Shown here piece by piece: positions 41,532 to 50,429 of a DNA stretch of 55,006 bases (position 1 is its first letter; each line of letters starts with the position of its first letter). A model generated the notes under the pieces. It saw nothing but the letters and a program-made list of their open reading frames with translations, did not search any database and was not told the origin of the DNA. The stretch is from contig CAJTLC010000016.1 in NCBI GenBank assembly GCA_910576995.1, forward strand, positions 1 through 55,006. Direction: 5' to 3'. The stretch is from an uncultured Ruminococcus sp. Lineage in GTDB: Bacteria; Bacillota; Clostridia; Oscillospirales; Ruminococcaceae. Position numbers and translations under genes: made by a program.

Positions 41532-42785
41532 ATGGGAATTTTTTCAAAAATTGCTGAAGGATTGAAAAAAACCAAGGAGAATTTTCTTGGCGGACTTCAG
41601 CGAATATTTAATTCATTTACCAAAATAGACGAGGAACTTTTCGAGGAACTGGAAGAGCAGATGATTATGAGCGATATAGGTGTTGAAACGTCGGTCGAGA
41701 TCTGCACGAGAGTGAGAAAAAAAGTCAAGGAGCGCGGAATTACCGACCCAAACGATATCCTGGAGCTTATCTACGAGGTTATTTCCGAGATTATGGGCGA
41801 CGATACGGGGCTTGATTTAAGCGTTTCGCCTGCCGTTATAATGGTGATCGGCGTAAACGGAGCTGGAAAAACCACAACTATCGGAAAGCTTTGTCATCAG
41901 TTCAAGCAGGAGGGCAAAAAAGTCCTCGTGGCAGCCGCCGATACGTTCCGTGCGGCAGCTATAGATCAGCTTCAGGTCTGGACTGACCGCGCGGGAGTCG
42001 AGATAGTCAAGCACGCCGAGGGAAGCGACCCGGGAGCTGTCGTTTATGATTCTCTTGAAGCGGCTAAGGCGCGCGGCTGCGACGTTGTGGTTATCGATAC
42101 CGCAGGCAGACTTCATAACAAGAAAAATCTTATGGAGGAGCTTAAAAAAATCAACAGGATTATCGATAATAAAGCGGGCGAATGTTCGCGCGAAGTTCTT
42201 CTTGTTCTTGATGCGACAACAGGTCAGAACGCCGTTAGTCAGGCGAAACTTTTCAGTGAAACTGCGCCTATAACGGGTATCGTACTTACCAAGCTTGACG
42301 GAACGGCTAAGGGCGGTATAGTTATCTCGATCAAGAACGAACTCGGAATTCCAGTCAAGCTTATAGGCGTGGGCGAGAAGATCGACGATTTACAGCCGTT
42401 TGACAGCCATATGTTTGTTGACGCTCTGTTCGATCTCGAAAGCGCGAAGAATAAGGCTGCGCAAAATGCTGCCGAGAACGAAGCGAATAATGACGTTGAA
42501 TCCGAATATGAGGAAGCGGCGGCGGAATATGATGAAACAGCGGATATTGCGGAGGAGATTACCGAGGATGCGCCTATAGAAGAGATCGTTGAGGAGACAG
42601 AATCCGAGATAATTCCCGAATCTGAGCCGATTCCAGAGCCGGATATAATTCCTGAACCGGAGCCGATCATTGAATCTGAACCCGAATCGGTTGAAGAATC
42701 GGAAGATACTTCTAAACCTGAGAAAAAGAAGAAGAAGGGATTCTTTAGCCGACTTTTTGGAAAGAAGGGCAGCGATGATGAATAA
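41532..42785 (+). CDS. ftsY: Signal recognition particle receptor FtsY with acidic/basic C-terminal extension
   Basis: The 417-residue protein has the NG domain first: the N domain starts at residue 1 ('MGIFSKIAEGLKKTKENF'), then the GTPase with 'GVNGAGKTTTIGKL', 'AADTFRAAAIDQL', 'DTAGRLHNK', 'TKLDGTAKGG' and 'IGVGEKIDDLQPF'. Unlike most FtsY, the acidic region lies after the GTPase (about 312-395, Glu/Pro-rich with repeated IxPEPE-like words). It ends in a lysine cluster and an amphipathic 'KGFFSRLFGKK'. FtsY receives SRP-ribosome complexes at the membrane. The C-terminal helix may act as a second membrane anchor (inference). CGGAGG precedes the start. Confidence 0.95.
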   Translation: MGIFSKIAEGLKKTKENFLGGLQRIFNSFTKIDEELFEELEEQMIMSDIGVETSVEICTRVRKKVKERGITDPNDILELIYEVISEIMGDDTGLDLSVSPAVIMVIGVNGAGKTTTIGKLCHQFKQEGKKVLVAAADTFRAAAIDQLQVWTDRAGVEIVKHAEGSDPGAVVYDSLEAAKARGCDVVVIDTAGRLHNKKNLMEELKKINRIIDNKAGECSREVLLVLDATTGQNAVSQAKLFSETAPITGIVLTKLDGTAKGGIVISIKNELGIPVKLIGVGEKIDDLQPFDSHMFVDALFDLESAKNKAAQNAAENEANNDVESEYEEAAAEYDETADIAEEITEDAPIEEIVEETESEIIPESEPIPEPDIIPEPEPIIESEPESVEESEDTSKPEKKKKKGFFSRLFGKKGSDDE

Positions 42786-43350
42786 AAAAATCGTATTGGC
42801 AACGAATAACCAGAATAAACTCCGCGAAGTAAGCGCGATTCTTGCTCCGCTTGGGATAGAAGTGATCTCTCAGCGCGATGCAGGTGCGAACTGCGACCCG
42901 GAGGAAAACGGAACGACGTTTGCAGAAAATGCCGTGATAAAGGCGAAAGCGGTCTATGAGACGGTGAAAATGCCTGTAATCGCCGACGACAGCGGAATCT
43001 GTGTTGACGCTCTCGACGGCAGACCGGGAGTGTATTCGGCAAGATATGCTCCTAAAGGCATGGAATGCGCCAAACTGCTTGATGAAATGAAAGATATTCC
43101 AGAAAATAAGCGGCAGGCTGAATTCCGATGCGTTATCGCCTACGTTGACGGAGATTCGGAATTTACGGTCGAGGGAGTTTGCAGAGGTTCTATCGGATTT
43201 CAGGAGCAGGGCGAAAACGGATTCGGATACGATCCGATATTTGTATACGACGGCAGAACTATGGCGGAAATGACCGACGATGAGAAAAATAAAATAAGTC
43301 ACAGAAGTATGGCTTTAAATAATTTATACGATCGATTGAAAGAAAGGTGA
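42778..43350 (+). CDS. rdgB: Non-canonical purine NTP pyrophosphatase (RdgB/HAM1)
   Basis: The 190-residue protein starts at ATG 42778, inside the end of ftsY; AGAAGGG lies 8 bases upstream (ATG 42775 is an alternative). Marks are 'IVLATNNQNKLREVSAIL', 'TFAENAVIKAKAVYE', 'ADDSGICVDALDGRPGVYSA' and 'NGFGYDPIFVY' with 'KNKISHRSMAL'. It hydrolyses ITP, dITP and XTP to the monophosphates and so keeps deaminated purines out of nucleic acids. It is followed after 6 bases by yhbY. Confidence 0.95.
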   Translation: MNKKIVLATNNQNKLREVSAILAPLGIEVISQRDAGANCDPEENGTTFAENAVIKAKAVYETVKMPVIADDSGICVDALDGRPGVYSARYAPKGMECAKLLDEMKDIPENKRQAEFRCVIAYVDGDSEFTVEGVCRGSIGFQEQGENGFGYDPIFVYDGRTMAEMTDDEKNKISHRSMALNNLYDRLKER

Positions 43351-43356
43351 AAATAA

Positions 43357-43659
43357 ATGCTTACAAGTAAACAGAGAGCGTATCTCCGCGGTATTGCTGC
43401 GGAATATGAGACGATTTTTCAGATAGGCAAGGGCGGCGTTACAGAGCAGCTTTGCAAAGAAATAAACGACGCTCTTCGCAAAAGAGAGCTTATAAAACTG
43501 CGCGTCCTCGATAATTCGGGCTGGACTTCGAGAGAAGCCGCCGACGCCGTTGCAGAACAGACGGGCGCGGACGTTGTGCAGGTCATCGGCAGCAGATTCG
43601 TGCTTTTTAAGCGCAATCCCAAAGAACCTGTAATTGAGAATATTCCCAAATCAAAATAA
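43357..43659 (+). CDS. yhbY: YhbY-family (CRM domain) RNA-binding protein
   Basis: The 100-residue protein consists of one CRM domain: 'MLTSKQRAYLRGIAAEYETI', 'FQIGKGGVTEQLCKEINDAL', 'RELIKLRVL' and 'VVQVIGSRFVLFKRNP'. The GxxG RNA-binding loop is 'GKGG'. YhbY proteins bind pre-50S particles and aid ribosome assembly. AAAGGTG precedes the start. Neighbours rdgB upstream and nadD downstream are conserved partners, with a flavoprotein gene inserted between yhbY and nadD here. Confidence 0.93.
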   Translation: MLTSKQRAYLRGIAAEYETIFQIGKGGVTEQLCKEINDALRKRELIKLRVLDNSGWTSREAADAVAEQTGADVVQVIGSRFVLFKRNPKEPVIENIPKSK

Positions 43660-43675
43660 TGAGGGAGATTTTGAA

Positions 43676-44380
43676 ATGAAAGTTGTCATTGTTCATGGTC
43701 AGAATCACAAGGGTTCAACTTACAATATTGCCAAGATAATTGCAGGGAAAATCGCCGAAAATGATGATATAAAAGAATTTTTTCTGCCGAATGATTTTTA
43801 CGATTTTTGCTGCGGTTGTACGCAATGCTTTGAAAAAAGCGAAAAATTATGCCCTCACTATGAAAAACTTAATGTAATCACAGAGAAGATTGATGAGGCG
43901 GGTGTAATAATTCTTGCGTCGCCCGTATATGTTTACCATTGTACGGGTGCGATGAAAGCGTGGCTTGACCATTACGGCTGGCGATGGCTTGTTCATCGTC
44001 CCGAAGAAAAAATGTTTTCAAAGCAGGCTGTTGTTATTTCTACGGCGGCAGGCGCAGGAATGAAGTCCGCAAACAAGGATATGAAAGACAGCCTTTCATT
44101 CTGGGGGATACCTAAAATATATTCAATCGGAATTGCTGTAAAAGCTGTATCCTGGAATCAGGTAAGTTCGTCGGTCAAAGAAAAAATTGAAAGAAAAACA
44201 GACCGTATTGCCAAAATAATAAAGAAATCCGGAATAAAGCGGAGAGTAGGATTTAAGGGAAGAATTTTATTTAATGCAATGAGTATGCTTAACCGCAAAG
44301 GCGGCATGAATCCCGCCGACTGCGAATACTGGAAGTCAAAGGGCTGGACTGAGGGGAAAAAACCATGGAAAGTTCGGTAA
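43676..44380 (+). CDS. Flavodoxin-fold NAD(P)H-dependent FMN reductase-like protein
   Basis: The protein has 234 residues. GAGGGAG precedes ATG 43676; an in-frame ATG at 43634 lies inside yhbY. The N-terminus 'KVVIVHGQNHKGSTYNIAKI' is a flavodoxin-like FMN phosphate loop, and 'ASPVYVYHCTGAMKAWLDHY' is the second FMN-binding segment. A cysteine cluster (CCGCTQC, then Cys near 'EKLC') resembles iron-sulfur flavoproteins, although spacing differs from the classic type. The C-terminal 60 residues are basic. Its place splits the usual yhbY-nadD pair, so it may be an insertion. Physiological electron acceptor unknown. Confidence 0.85.
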   Translation: MKVVIVHGQNHKGSTYNIAKIIAGKIAENDDIKEFFLPNDFYDFCCGCTQCFEKSEKLCPHYEKLNVITEKIDEAGVIILASPVYVYHCTGAMKAWLDHYGWRWLVHRPEEKMFSKQAVVISTAAGAGMKSANKDMKDSLSFWGIPKIYSIGIAVKAVSWNQVSSSVKEKIERKTDRIAKIIKKSGIKRRVGFKGRILFNAMSMLNRKGGMNPADCEYWKSKGWTEGKKPWKVR

Positions 44381-44392
44381 TGGGATTAAAAA

Positions 44393-44986
44393 ATGAAAAT
44401 AGGAATTTACGGCGGAAGCTTTAATCCCGTTCATAACGGGCATATTCATCTGGCATTATCGGCTGCGGAGGAGCTGGGGCTTGATAAGGTCTATCTTGTG
44501 CCGTCGGCTATAAGTCCTCACCGTTCAAGCGCGGAATATGCCGATGGAAAGCATAGACTTGAAATGCTGAGGCTGGCTTGCATGAATCATCCGAAACTTG
44601 AACCGTGCGGATATGAATTGAATTCCGGCGGAAAAAGCTATACCGTTTATACCATTGAGGAATTCCGCAGAAGATTTCCGGGAGATGAACTGTATCTTCT
44701 GGTCGGCAGCGATATGCTGATGATGTTTGAAAAGTGGTATAGATTCGAGGACATACTGAAAAACGTCGTTCTCGCTGTTGTATCGCGGGAAAAGGGAGAT
44801 ATTGAAAAATTAAGGGAAAAAGCTGAAAAACTCCGAAAATTCGGCAGAATCATTGTTTGCAGTTCCGAACCTCTGGAAATATCTTCTACGGAAATCAGAA
44901 AAAAAATTGTAAAAAATGAGATTTTCTATTGCTATCTTGACAAAAATGTAGTACAATATATAACACTGAATAGTTTATATAAGTAG
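44393..44986 (+). CDS. nadD: Nicotinate-nucleotide adenylyltransferase
   Basis: The 197-residue protein starts 'MKIGIYGGSFNPVHNGHIHL', with the nucleotidyltransferase motif GSFNPxHxGH. It has 'LVPSAISPHR', 'LLVGSDMLMMFEKWYRFEDI' and the C-terminal 'ISSTEIRKKI' motif. It adenylates nicotinate mononucleotide to deamido-NAD in NAD synthesis. Followed 10 bases later by yqeK, a standard pair. Confidence 0.95.
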   Translation: MKIGIYGGSFNPVHNGHIHLALSAAEELGLDKVYLVPSAISPHRSSAEYADGKHRLEMLRLACMNHPKLEPCGYELNSGGKSYTVYTIEEFRRRFPGDELYLLVGSDMLMMFEKWYRFEDILKNVVLAVVSREKGDIEKLREKAEKLRKFGRIIVCSSEPLEISSTEIRKKIVKNEIFYCYLDKNVVQYITLNSLYK

Positions 44987-44996
44987 GTGATGTTTT

Positions 44997-45572
44997 TTGT
45001 TTTACGATGCTGAAGAGAAAAAGAAATATCTGAAGGCAAATCTATCACAAAAAAGATATCAGCATTCTTTGAATGTTGCAGCTGAATGCAGAAAGCTTGC
45101 TGAAAAATATGGCGAAGATCCTGATAAGGCTTATTTCGCCGGGCTTCTTCATGACGTATGCAAGGAACTTTCGGGTTCGGAACAGAAAGAGTTGGTATTG
45201 AAAAGCGGCTTTGCGGTTTGCAGGGAAGAACTTGAAACGCGTTCTCTCTGGCACGCGGTGGCAGGCGCATATTTTGTAAAAACATTTTTTGGAGTTGAAG
45301 ATATAGATATAATCAATTCCATTCGCTTTCATACCGTCGGCAGAGCAGGCATGACGCGGCTTGAGGAAATAGTTTATCTCGGCGATCTTGTTTCGGCAGA
45401 CCGCAGTTATAAAGACGTTGAGAAAATGCGCAAACTGGTGCATTCAGACTTGAATAAAGCTATGTTGGAGGCGTTTGCGTTTTCTATAAAAAACGTTGTG
45501 AAAAAGAGCGGTATGATTCCGTTATGTACGGTCGAGGGCTATAATTTTTATACGCGACTGATGAAAGAATAG
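44997..45572 (+). CDS. yqeK: YqeK family HD-domain nucleotide hydrolase
   Basis: The 191-residue protein begins at TTG 44997, with TAGGTGATG just upstream. The HD motif residues are visible: 'RYQHSLNVAAECRKLAEKYG', 'YFAGLLHDVCKEL', a His in 'SLWHAVAGAYF', 'IRFHTVGRAGMTRLEEIVYL' and 'GDLVSADR'. YqeK proteins hydrolyse diadenosine tetraphosphate symmetrically to ADP with an iron centre. It sits between nadD and the LCP gene. Confidence 0.92.
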   Translation: MFYDAEEKKKYLKANLSQKRYQHSLNVAAECRKLAEKYGEDPDKAYFAGLLHDVCKELSGSEQKELVLKSGFAVCREELETRSLWHAVAGAYFVKTFFGVEDIDIINSIRFHTVGRAGMTRLEEIVYLGDLVSADRSYKDVEKMRKLVHSDLNKAMLEAFAFSIKNVVKKSGMIPLCTVEGYNFYTRLMKE

Positions 45573-45598
45573 ACTTACAAAGCGAAAAGAGGATGAAA

Positions 45599-47203
45599 AT
45601 GGAAAATAACGAATTTCATTCGGACAGGAATAATCAGAGTCCAAGACCGCTGAGAAAACTTCCGCGGCTGAAAAACAGCGGGGCTTCCAATGAGTATCAT
45701 GGGAAATATGAAGCTGATCCACGTGAATATCACGGAAAATACGAAGCAGCTCCGCATGAATATCACGGAAAATATGAAGCTGCCCCCCATGAATATCATG
45801 GAAAATATGAAGCCGATCACGGCGAATATTACGGGAAACACGAAGCGGTTTCCGATGAATATCATGGCAGACATGAAACATCGCGAAGAGAGCCTGCGGA
45901 TGAATACGGAGGAGTACCGAAAAAACGTGCTGCCGATATAAGAAAGCGCAGTTATGATGACGAATGCGATTACTATGACGACGACAGCGATGACAATAAA
46001 AAACGCCGGACAAAATTCTCTTTCAAGAACGCTGTCATAAAATTTGCTGCAATCACAGCGACGATAGTTGTGATTTTCGGACTCGTTCTGAATGTGCCGA
46101 TATTTGTTGACGTAAAGAGCGGAGGAAATATTTCTCTGATCAATTACTTCAAAAAACAAACCCCTATGGCTAAAGAGGGTGAACTTGACAAGGGCAGCAT
46201 TCAAAATAATCTCAATATAAATTATGATACGGTAGATGTGAACTACAACGACGGACTCGATCTTCCACAGCTTGTTGAAGGTCAGTACAGCGTGCTTTTC
46301 CTCGGTTTTGAACCCGATGAGTACAATACCGACATCATGTGGATATTCCAGTTCGATATCGGACACGGCAAGCTGAATATTCTACAGATACCGCGCGATA
46401 CCTGCCTGCCTGACTATACGTCGTCGGTCACGAAAAAATTCAACAGCATTTACACAATGGGTAATCCGGAGATAAATCCACCCATACAGCGTACTGTAAA
46501 CGCCGTTCAGGAAAATTTCGGCATACCGATCGACGCGTATGTTACGACTACCTGCCCGGATATTGTTGAGATAATTGATATTCTCGGCGGAATTCCGATC
46601 CATATCGATAACGAGATAGTCTTTGAACCGAAAAAAGTTATTCCCGCCGGAGACGTTGTGCTTAGCGGCGAGCAGTCGGAATGGTTCATGCGTTTCCGTA
46701 AAGAATGGCTTCAGGGCGATATTGGTCGAATGCAGAATCAGCGCCGTTTCATGGCGGCGGCTATGAACAAGCTGATGAATATTGTTGAAGACGAGGGCAG
46801 ACTCAAGCTTTACAGCTACATCAAGGAAATATACGACAAAGAACTTATGTATACTGATCTTTCTGTTGGCGATATCGGAAAGATAGCCGATTTCGCTTCG
46901 ACTATCTCAATGGAAGACGCGCAGGTGAATATGGTTCCCGGCGAGGATACGATATTCTATGCTGCCGACGGCAATGCATATTCGGTATATTCGGTTCACA
47001 AGCAGGCAACCATTGATTTGCTTAATAAATATTACAGACCATATCAGACGGACATGACGGAGTATGATACCTCTATAGTCGAACTTATTACAGAATATAA
47101 TTATAATTTGTATGATGATACGGGTATAACTCTTGAGGAACTCGAAACGGCTACAGAACCCGCAAGAGATCCAAATGTCCAGGGATGGCAGAAAGAAGGG
47201 TAA
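45599..47203 (+). CDS. LytR-CpsA-Psr (LCP) family ligase with tandem-repeat cytoplasmic tail
   Basis: The protein has 534 residues. ATG 45599 is 6 bases after AGAGG; ATG 45593 abuts it. Residues 32-97 are six tandem 11-residue units of the type EYHGKYEAxPx, then a mixed-charge stretch, one membrane helix (about 142-164) and an extracellular LCP domain ('LFLGFEPDEYNTDIMWIFQF', 'ILQIPRDTCLPDYTSSVTKK', 'FNSIYTMG', 'EQSEWFMRFRK', 'GDIGRMQNQRRFMAAAMNKL'). LCP enzymes move polymers such as teichoic acid or capsule from lipid carriers to peptidoglycan. The Arg residues that bind pyrophosphate are present. It follows yqeK and precedes rsfS, a conserved order. Confidence 0.93.
   Translation: MENNEFHSDRNNQSPRPLRKLPRLKNSGASNEYHGKYEADPREYHGKYEAAPHEYHGKYEAAPHEYHGKYEADHGEYYGKHEAVSDEYHGRHETSRREPADEYGGVPKKRAADIRKRSYDDECDYYDDDSDDNKKRRTKFSFKNAVIKFAAITATIVVIFGLVLNVPIFVDVKSGGNISLINYFKKQTPMAKEGELDKGSIQNNLNINYDTVDVNYNDGLDLPQLVEGQYSVLFLGFEPDEYNTDIMWIFQFDIGHGKLNILQIPRDTCLPDYTSSVTKKFNSIYTMGNPEINPPIQRTVNAVQENFGIPIDAYVTTTCPDIVEIIDILGGIPIHIDNEIVFEPKKVIPAGDVVLSGEQSEWFMRFRKEWLQGDIGRMQNQRRFMAAAMNKLMNIVEDEGRLKLYSYIKEIYDKELMYTDLSVGDIGKIADFASTISMEDAQVNMVPGEDTIFYAADGNAYSVYSVHKQATIDLLNKYYRPYQTDMTEYDTSIVELITEYNYNLYDDTGITLEELETATEPARDPNVQGWQKEG
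45692..45889 (+). repeat. Six tandem 33-base repeats inside the LCP gene
   Basis: Starting at GAG 45692, six in-frame 33-base units encode EYHGKYEADPR, EYHGKYEAAPH twice, EYHGKYEADHG, EYYGKHEAVSD and EYHGRHETSRR. The central copies are nearly identical at DNA level and the outer ones drift, as expected from slippage or recombination. Confidence 0.9.
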
Positions 47204-47205
47204 AT

Positions 47206-47568
47206 ATGACTGAACAGGAAAAACTTGAACTTATCGTTAAAACTCTCGACAACAAGCGCGGCGAGGATATTCAGGCTTTAAAGATCGGAGATCTGACGAT
47301 ACTTGCCGACTACTTTATAATCGCCAACGGTACGAGCAATACTCATGCGCGCACGCTTGCCGACGAAGTGGAATTTCAGCTTTCCCAGAAAGGCGTCGAG
47401 CCGCTCCGCCGTGAAGCGGATACGGGAAATACGTGGATAATCCTTGATTACGGCGACGTTATCGTACACGTATTCTATAAGGAGACGCGCAGTTTCTATC
47501 AGCTTGAAGGTTTATGGGCTGACGGTGAACAGGTCGATATAAGTTCGCTTCTGACTAAGGAGGGTTAA
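47206..47568 (+). CDS. rsfS: Ribosome silencing factor RsfS
   Basis: The 120-residue protein starts at ATG 47206, with AGAAGGG upstream. It has 'NKRGEDIQALKIGDLTILAD', 'YFIIANGTSNTHARTLADEV', 'WIILDYGDVIVHVFYKETR' and 'FYQLEGLWADGEQVD', the full RsfS (Iojap) pattern. It binds L14 on the 50S subunit and blocks subunit joining when nutrients are short. It lies three bases after the LCP gene and two bases before a small membrane-protein gene. Confidence 0.95.
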   Translation: MTEQEKLELIVKTLDNKRGEDIQALKIGDLTILADYFIIANGTSNTHARTLADEVEFQLSQKGVEPLRREADTGNTWIILDYGDVIVHVFYKETRSFYQLEGLWADGEQVDISSLLTKEG

Positions 47569-47569
47569 T

Positions 47570-47944
47570 ATGAAAACGAATAATTCGCAGGGCAGATCTG
47601 TCGTTATAATTATCGGCGCATACTTGTTTTTGAAGGTTATCGTCAATATGATACTCGGCGGCGGAATAGATATCGGCGGCATCATTCAGGCTGTTGTCCT
47701 TTTTGCGGCTATGTTCAGCGGCTTGCAGTACCTTAACTATGTAGTCGTTGCTGTATTGGGACTGACTGTGCTGGTGCATTTGCCGGGCAATATCATGGGC
47801 ATTTTCCATAACTGGAAACATATTATTTACCTGCTGGAGGGCGGCGTTGACGTTCTTGCCTGCCTTATGCTTATTCTCCCTCCGAATGTGCGTCAGCACT
47901 TTACAAATAAATGGAGCGAGATAGATCAGTTGTTTAAATCTTAA
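47570..47944 (+). CDS. Small membrane protein of unknown function
   Basis: The 124-residue protein has four likely hydrophobic helices (about 11-30, 38-55, 57-77 and 84-103), Gly-rich 'MILGGGIDIGGII' between the first two, and a short polar tail. No motif identifies a family. The start follows AGGAGG and is 2 bases past the rsfS stop, and leuS begins 17 bases later, so it is surely part of this operon. It may be a local gene found mainly in Ruminococcaceae. Confidence 0.75.
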   Translation: MKTNNSQGRSVVIIIGAYLFLKVIVNMILGGGIDIGGIIQAVVLFAAMFSGLQYLNYVVVAVLGLTVLVHLPGNIMGIFHNWKHIIYLLEGGVDVLACLMLILPPNVRQHFTNKWSEIDQLFKS

Positions 47945-47961
47945 AAAAGGAATGAAGAATC

Positions 47962-50367
47962 ATGAGCAGATACGATCATAAAGAGATTGAAGCCAAATGG
48001 CAGAAATATTGGGACGAACACGATACTTTCAAGGCGTCGGACGATCACAGCAAGAAGAAATTTTACTCGTTGGTAGAATTTCCGTATCCATCGGGACACG
48101 GAATGCACGTCGGTCATATCAAGGCGTATTCCGGACTGGAAGTTGTAAGCCGCAAACGCCGTCTTGAGGGCTATAATGTGCTTTTCCCCATAGGTTTCGA
48201 CGCCTACGGACTCCCTACGGAGAATACCGCGATCAATGAAAATATCCACCCCCGCATCGTTACCGACAGAAATATTGAGAAATTCACACAGCAGCTCAAA
48301 ACGGTAGGATTTTCGTTTGACTGGTCGAGAGTTATTGATACTACGGAGGAAAAGTATTATAAATGGACTCAGTGGATATTCCTGAAAATGTTCGAAAACG
48401 GACTTGTTTTCCGCGATAAGACAAATGTCAATTACTGCCCCAGCTGTAAGGTCGTACTTTCCAATGAGGATTCTCAGGGCGGAAAATGCGATATCTGTCA
48501 CAGCGATATAGTTCAGAAAACCAAGGAAGTATGGTATCTCCGCATTACGGAATATGCCGATAAGCTTCTTCAGGGACTTGACGAAGTGGATTATCTCCCG
48601 AACGTTCGTCTCCAGCAGGAAAACTGGATAGGCAAGTCCACGGGCGCGTTTGTGAATTTCAAAATCAAGGAGCAGGACGAGCAGCTCAGAATCTATACAA
48701 CAAGACCAGATACGCTCTACGGCGTTACGTTTATGGTAATCGCTCCGGAGCATCCGATGATTCAGAAATACCGCGATTCTATCCCGAATATTCAGGCTCT
48801 TGACGATTATAAGACCGAATGCGCGAAGAAGAGCGAATTTGAAAGAACTCAGCTTGTAAAGGATAAAACGGGCGTGAAGATAGAGGGTCTTACGGCTGTA
48901 AATCCGATCACGGGCAAGGAGATTCCGATATATATTTCGGATTATGTAATGATGGGCTACGGTACTGGTGCGATAATGGCTGTTCCTGCTCATGATACGC
49001 GCGATTATGATTTCGCTAAGAAATTCGGAATCGATATCGTTGAAGTTATCAAGGGCGGCGATATTTCGAAAGAAGCCTACACGGGCGAGGGCGAACTTGT
49101 TAATTCGGGCGAACTGAACGGCATTTCCAACAAAAAGGAAGCTGTTGCAAAGGCTCTGGAAATTCTTGAAAAGCTTGGCTGCGGCGAAAAGGGCGTGCAG
49201 TTCAAGATGAAGGACTGGGCGTTCAACCGTCAGCGTTACTGGGGCGAGCCTATTCCTATAGTTCACTGTGATACCTGCGGAATGGTTGCCGTGCCTTATG
49301 AGGAGCTGCCTTTGAAGCTGCCCGAAGTCGAGAATTTCGAACCCGGTACGGACGGCGAGAGTCCGCTTGCAAAGATCGAAAGCTTTGTTAAGTGCAAATG
49401 CCCGAAGTGCGGAAAGGACGCGCGCCGTGAGACCGATACGATGCCGCAGTGGGCTGGTTCCTCATGGTATTTTCTCCGTTACTGCGATCCGCTCAACGAT
49501 GAGGCATTCGCTTCGGAAGAGGCTCTTAAATACTGGATGCCCGTCGATTGGTACAACGGCGGTATGGAACACGTTACCAGACATATGATCTACAGCCGTT
49601 TCTGGCATAAATTCCTTTACGATATGGGACTTGTACCTACTTCCGAACCCTATGCAAAGAGAACCGCTCAGGGACTTATTCTCGGCCCTGACGGCGAGAA
49701 AATGTCGAAATCGCGCGGAAACGTTATCGACCCCAATGATGTTGTAGAGGAATATGGCGCAGATGTTCTCCGTTTGTATGTTCTCTTCATGGGCGATTAT
49801 GAAAAGGCTGCTCCGTGGAGCGAATCGAGCATCAAGGGATGCAAGCGTTTTGTTGACAGAGTGTGGGGATTGCAGGATATTCTCGTTGACGGCGGCGATT
49901 ACAGCGAAAAACTTCGTTCTCCATTCCACAAGACTATCAAAAAAGTAACGGAAGATATCGAGGCAATGAAGTTCAACACGGCTATCGCGGCTATGATGGC
50001 TCTTATCAACGAGATATATAACGTCGGCAGCATTACAAAGGCGGAATTGGGTGCGTTTGCAACTATGCTTTACCCATTTGCGCCGCATATTGCTGAGGAA
50101 CTGTACAGCCTGACGTTCGGCAGGATTCTCAGCGAGCAGGGCTGGATCGAGTATAACGAGGAATTCTGCAAGGACGATACTATCGAGATCGTTGTTCAGG
50201 TAAACGGCAAACTTAAAGCTAAGCTGAATGTTCCTGCCGATTCTGATAAGGATCATGTTATTGCGCTTGCAATGGACGACGTTAAAGTCAAGGAAGCCGT
50301 TGACGGAAAAAACATTGTAAAACAGATATATGTACCAAATAAACTTGTTAATATTGTTGCAAAATAA
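47962..50367 (+). CDS. leuS: Leucyl-tRNA synthetase
   Basis: The 801-residue class I synthetase has the HIGH-type motif in 'PYPSGHGMHVGHIKAYSG' and the KMSKS motif in 'GEKMSKSRGNVIDPND'. A zinc-binding region ('CPSCKVVLSNED', 'CDIC') and the CP1 editing domain with 'TTRPDTLYGVTFMVIAPEHP' are present, and the C-terminus 'KLKAKLNVPAD' is typical. It charges tRNA-Leu; a tRNA-Leu(CAG) gene lies 4.4 kb downstream. No T-box leader precedes it; it is read from the upstream operon. Confidence 0.98.
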   Translation: MSRYDHKEIEAKWQKYWDEHDTFKASDDHSKKKFYSLVEFPYPSGHGMHVGHIKAYSGLEVVSRKRRLEGYNVLFPIGFDAYGLPTENTAINENIHPRIVTDRNIEKFTQQLKTVGFSFDWSRVIDTTEEKYYKWTQWIFLKMFENGLVFRDKTNVNYCPSCKVVLSNEDSQGGKCDICHSDIVQKTKEVWYLRITEYADKLLQGLDEVDYLPNVRLQQENWIGKSTGAFVNFKIKEQDEQLRIYTTRPDTLYGVTFMVIAPEHPMIQKYRDSIPNIQALDDYKTECAKKSEFERTQLVKDKTGVKIEGLTAVNPITGKEIPIYISDYVMMGYGTGAIMAVPAHDTRDYDFAKKFGIDIVEVIKGGDISKEAYTGEGELVNSGELNGISNKKEAVAKALEILEKLGCGEKGVQFKMKDWAFNRQRYWGEPIPIVHCDTCGMVAVPYEELPLKLPEVENFEPGTDGESPLAKIESFVKCKCPKCGKDARRETDTMPQWAGSSWYFLRYCDPLNDEAFASEEALKYWMPVDWYNGGMEHVTRHMIYSRFWHKFLYDMGLVPTSEPYAKRTAQGLILGPDGEKMSKSRGNVIDPNDVVEEYGADVLRLYVLFMGDYEKAAPWSESSIKGCKRFVDRVWGLQDILVDGGDYSEKLRSPFHKTIKKVTEDIEAMKFNTAIAAMMALINEIYNVGSITKAELGAFATMLYPFAPHIAEELYSLTFGRILSEQGWIEYNEEFCKDDTIEIVVQVNGKLKAKLNVPADSDKDHVIALAMDDVKVKEAVDGKNIVKQIYVPNKLVNIVAK

Positions 50368-50394
50368 CGAATTTTTGCAAAAATGAAAAAAAGC

Positions 50395-50423
50395 TTGACA
50401 TATCAGATAAAATATGGTAAAAT
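50395..50423 (+). promoter_or_regulatory. Sigma-A promoter of rpsU
   Basis: TTGACA at 50395-50400, a 17-base spacer and TAAAAT at 50418-50423. The start codon is about 115 bases downstream, leaving a long leader. Confidence 0.8.
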
Positions 50424-50429
50424 AAATTT

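Noticed and set aside
45692..45889. CRISPR-like array
   Set aside because: The 33-base units are contiguous, in frame and without spacers; they encode a peptide repeat.
47941..49266. A 441-residue minus-strand frame
   Set aside because: It is antisense to leuS and has no ribosome binding site or domain signal.
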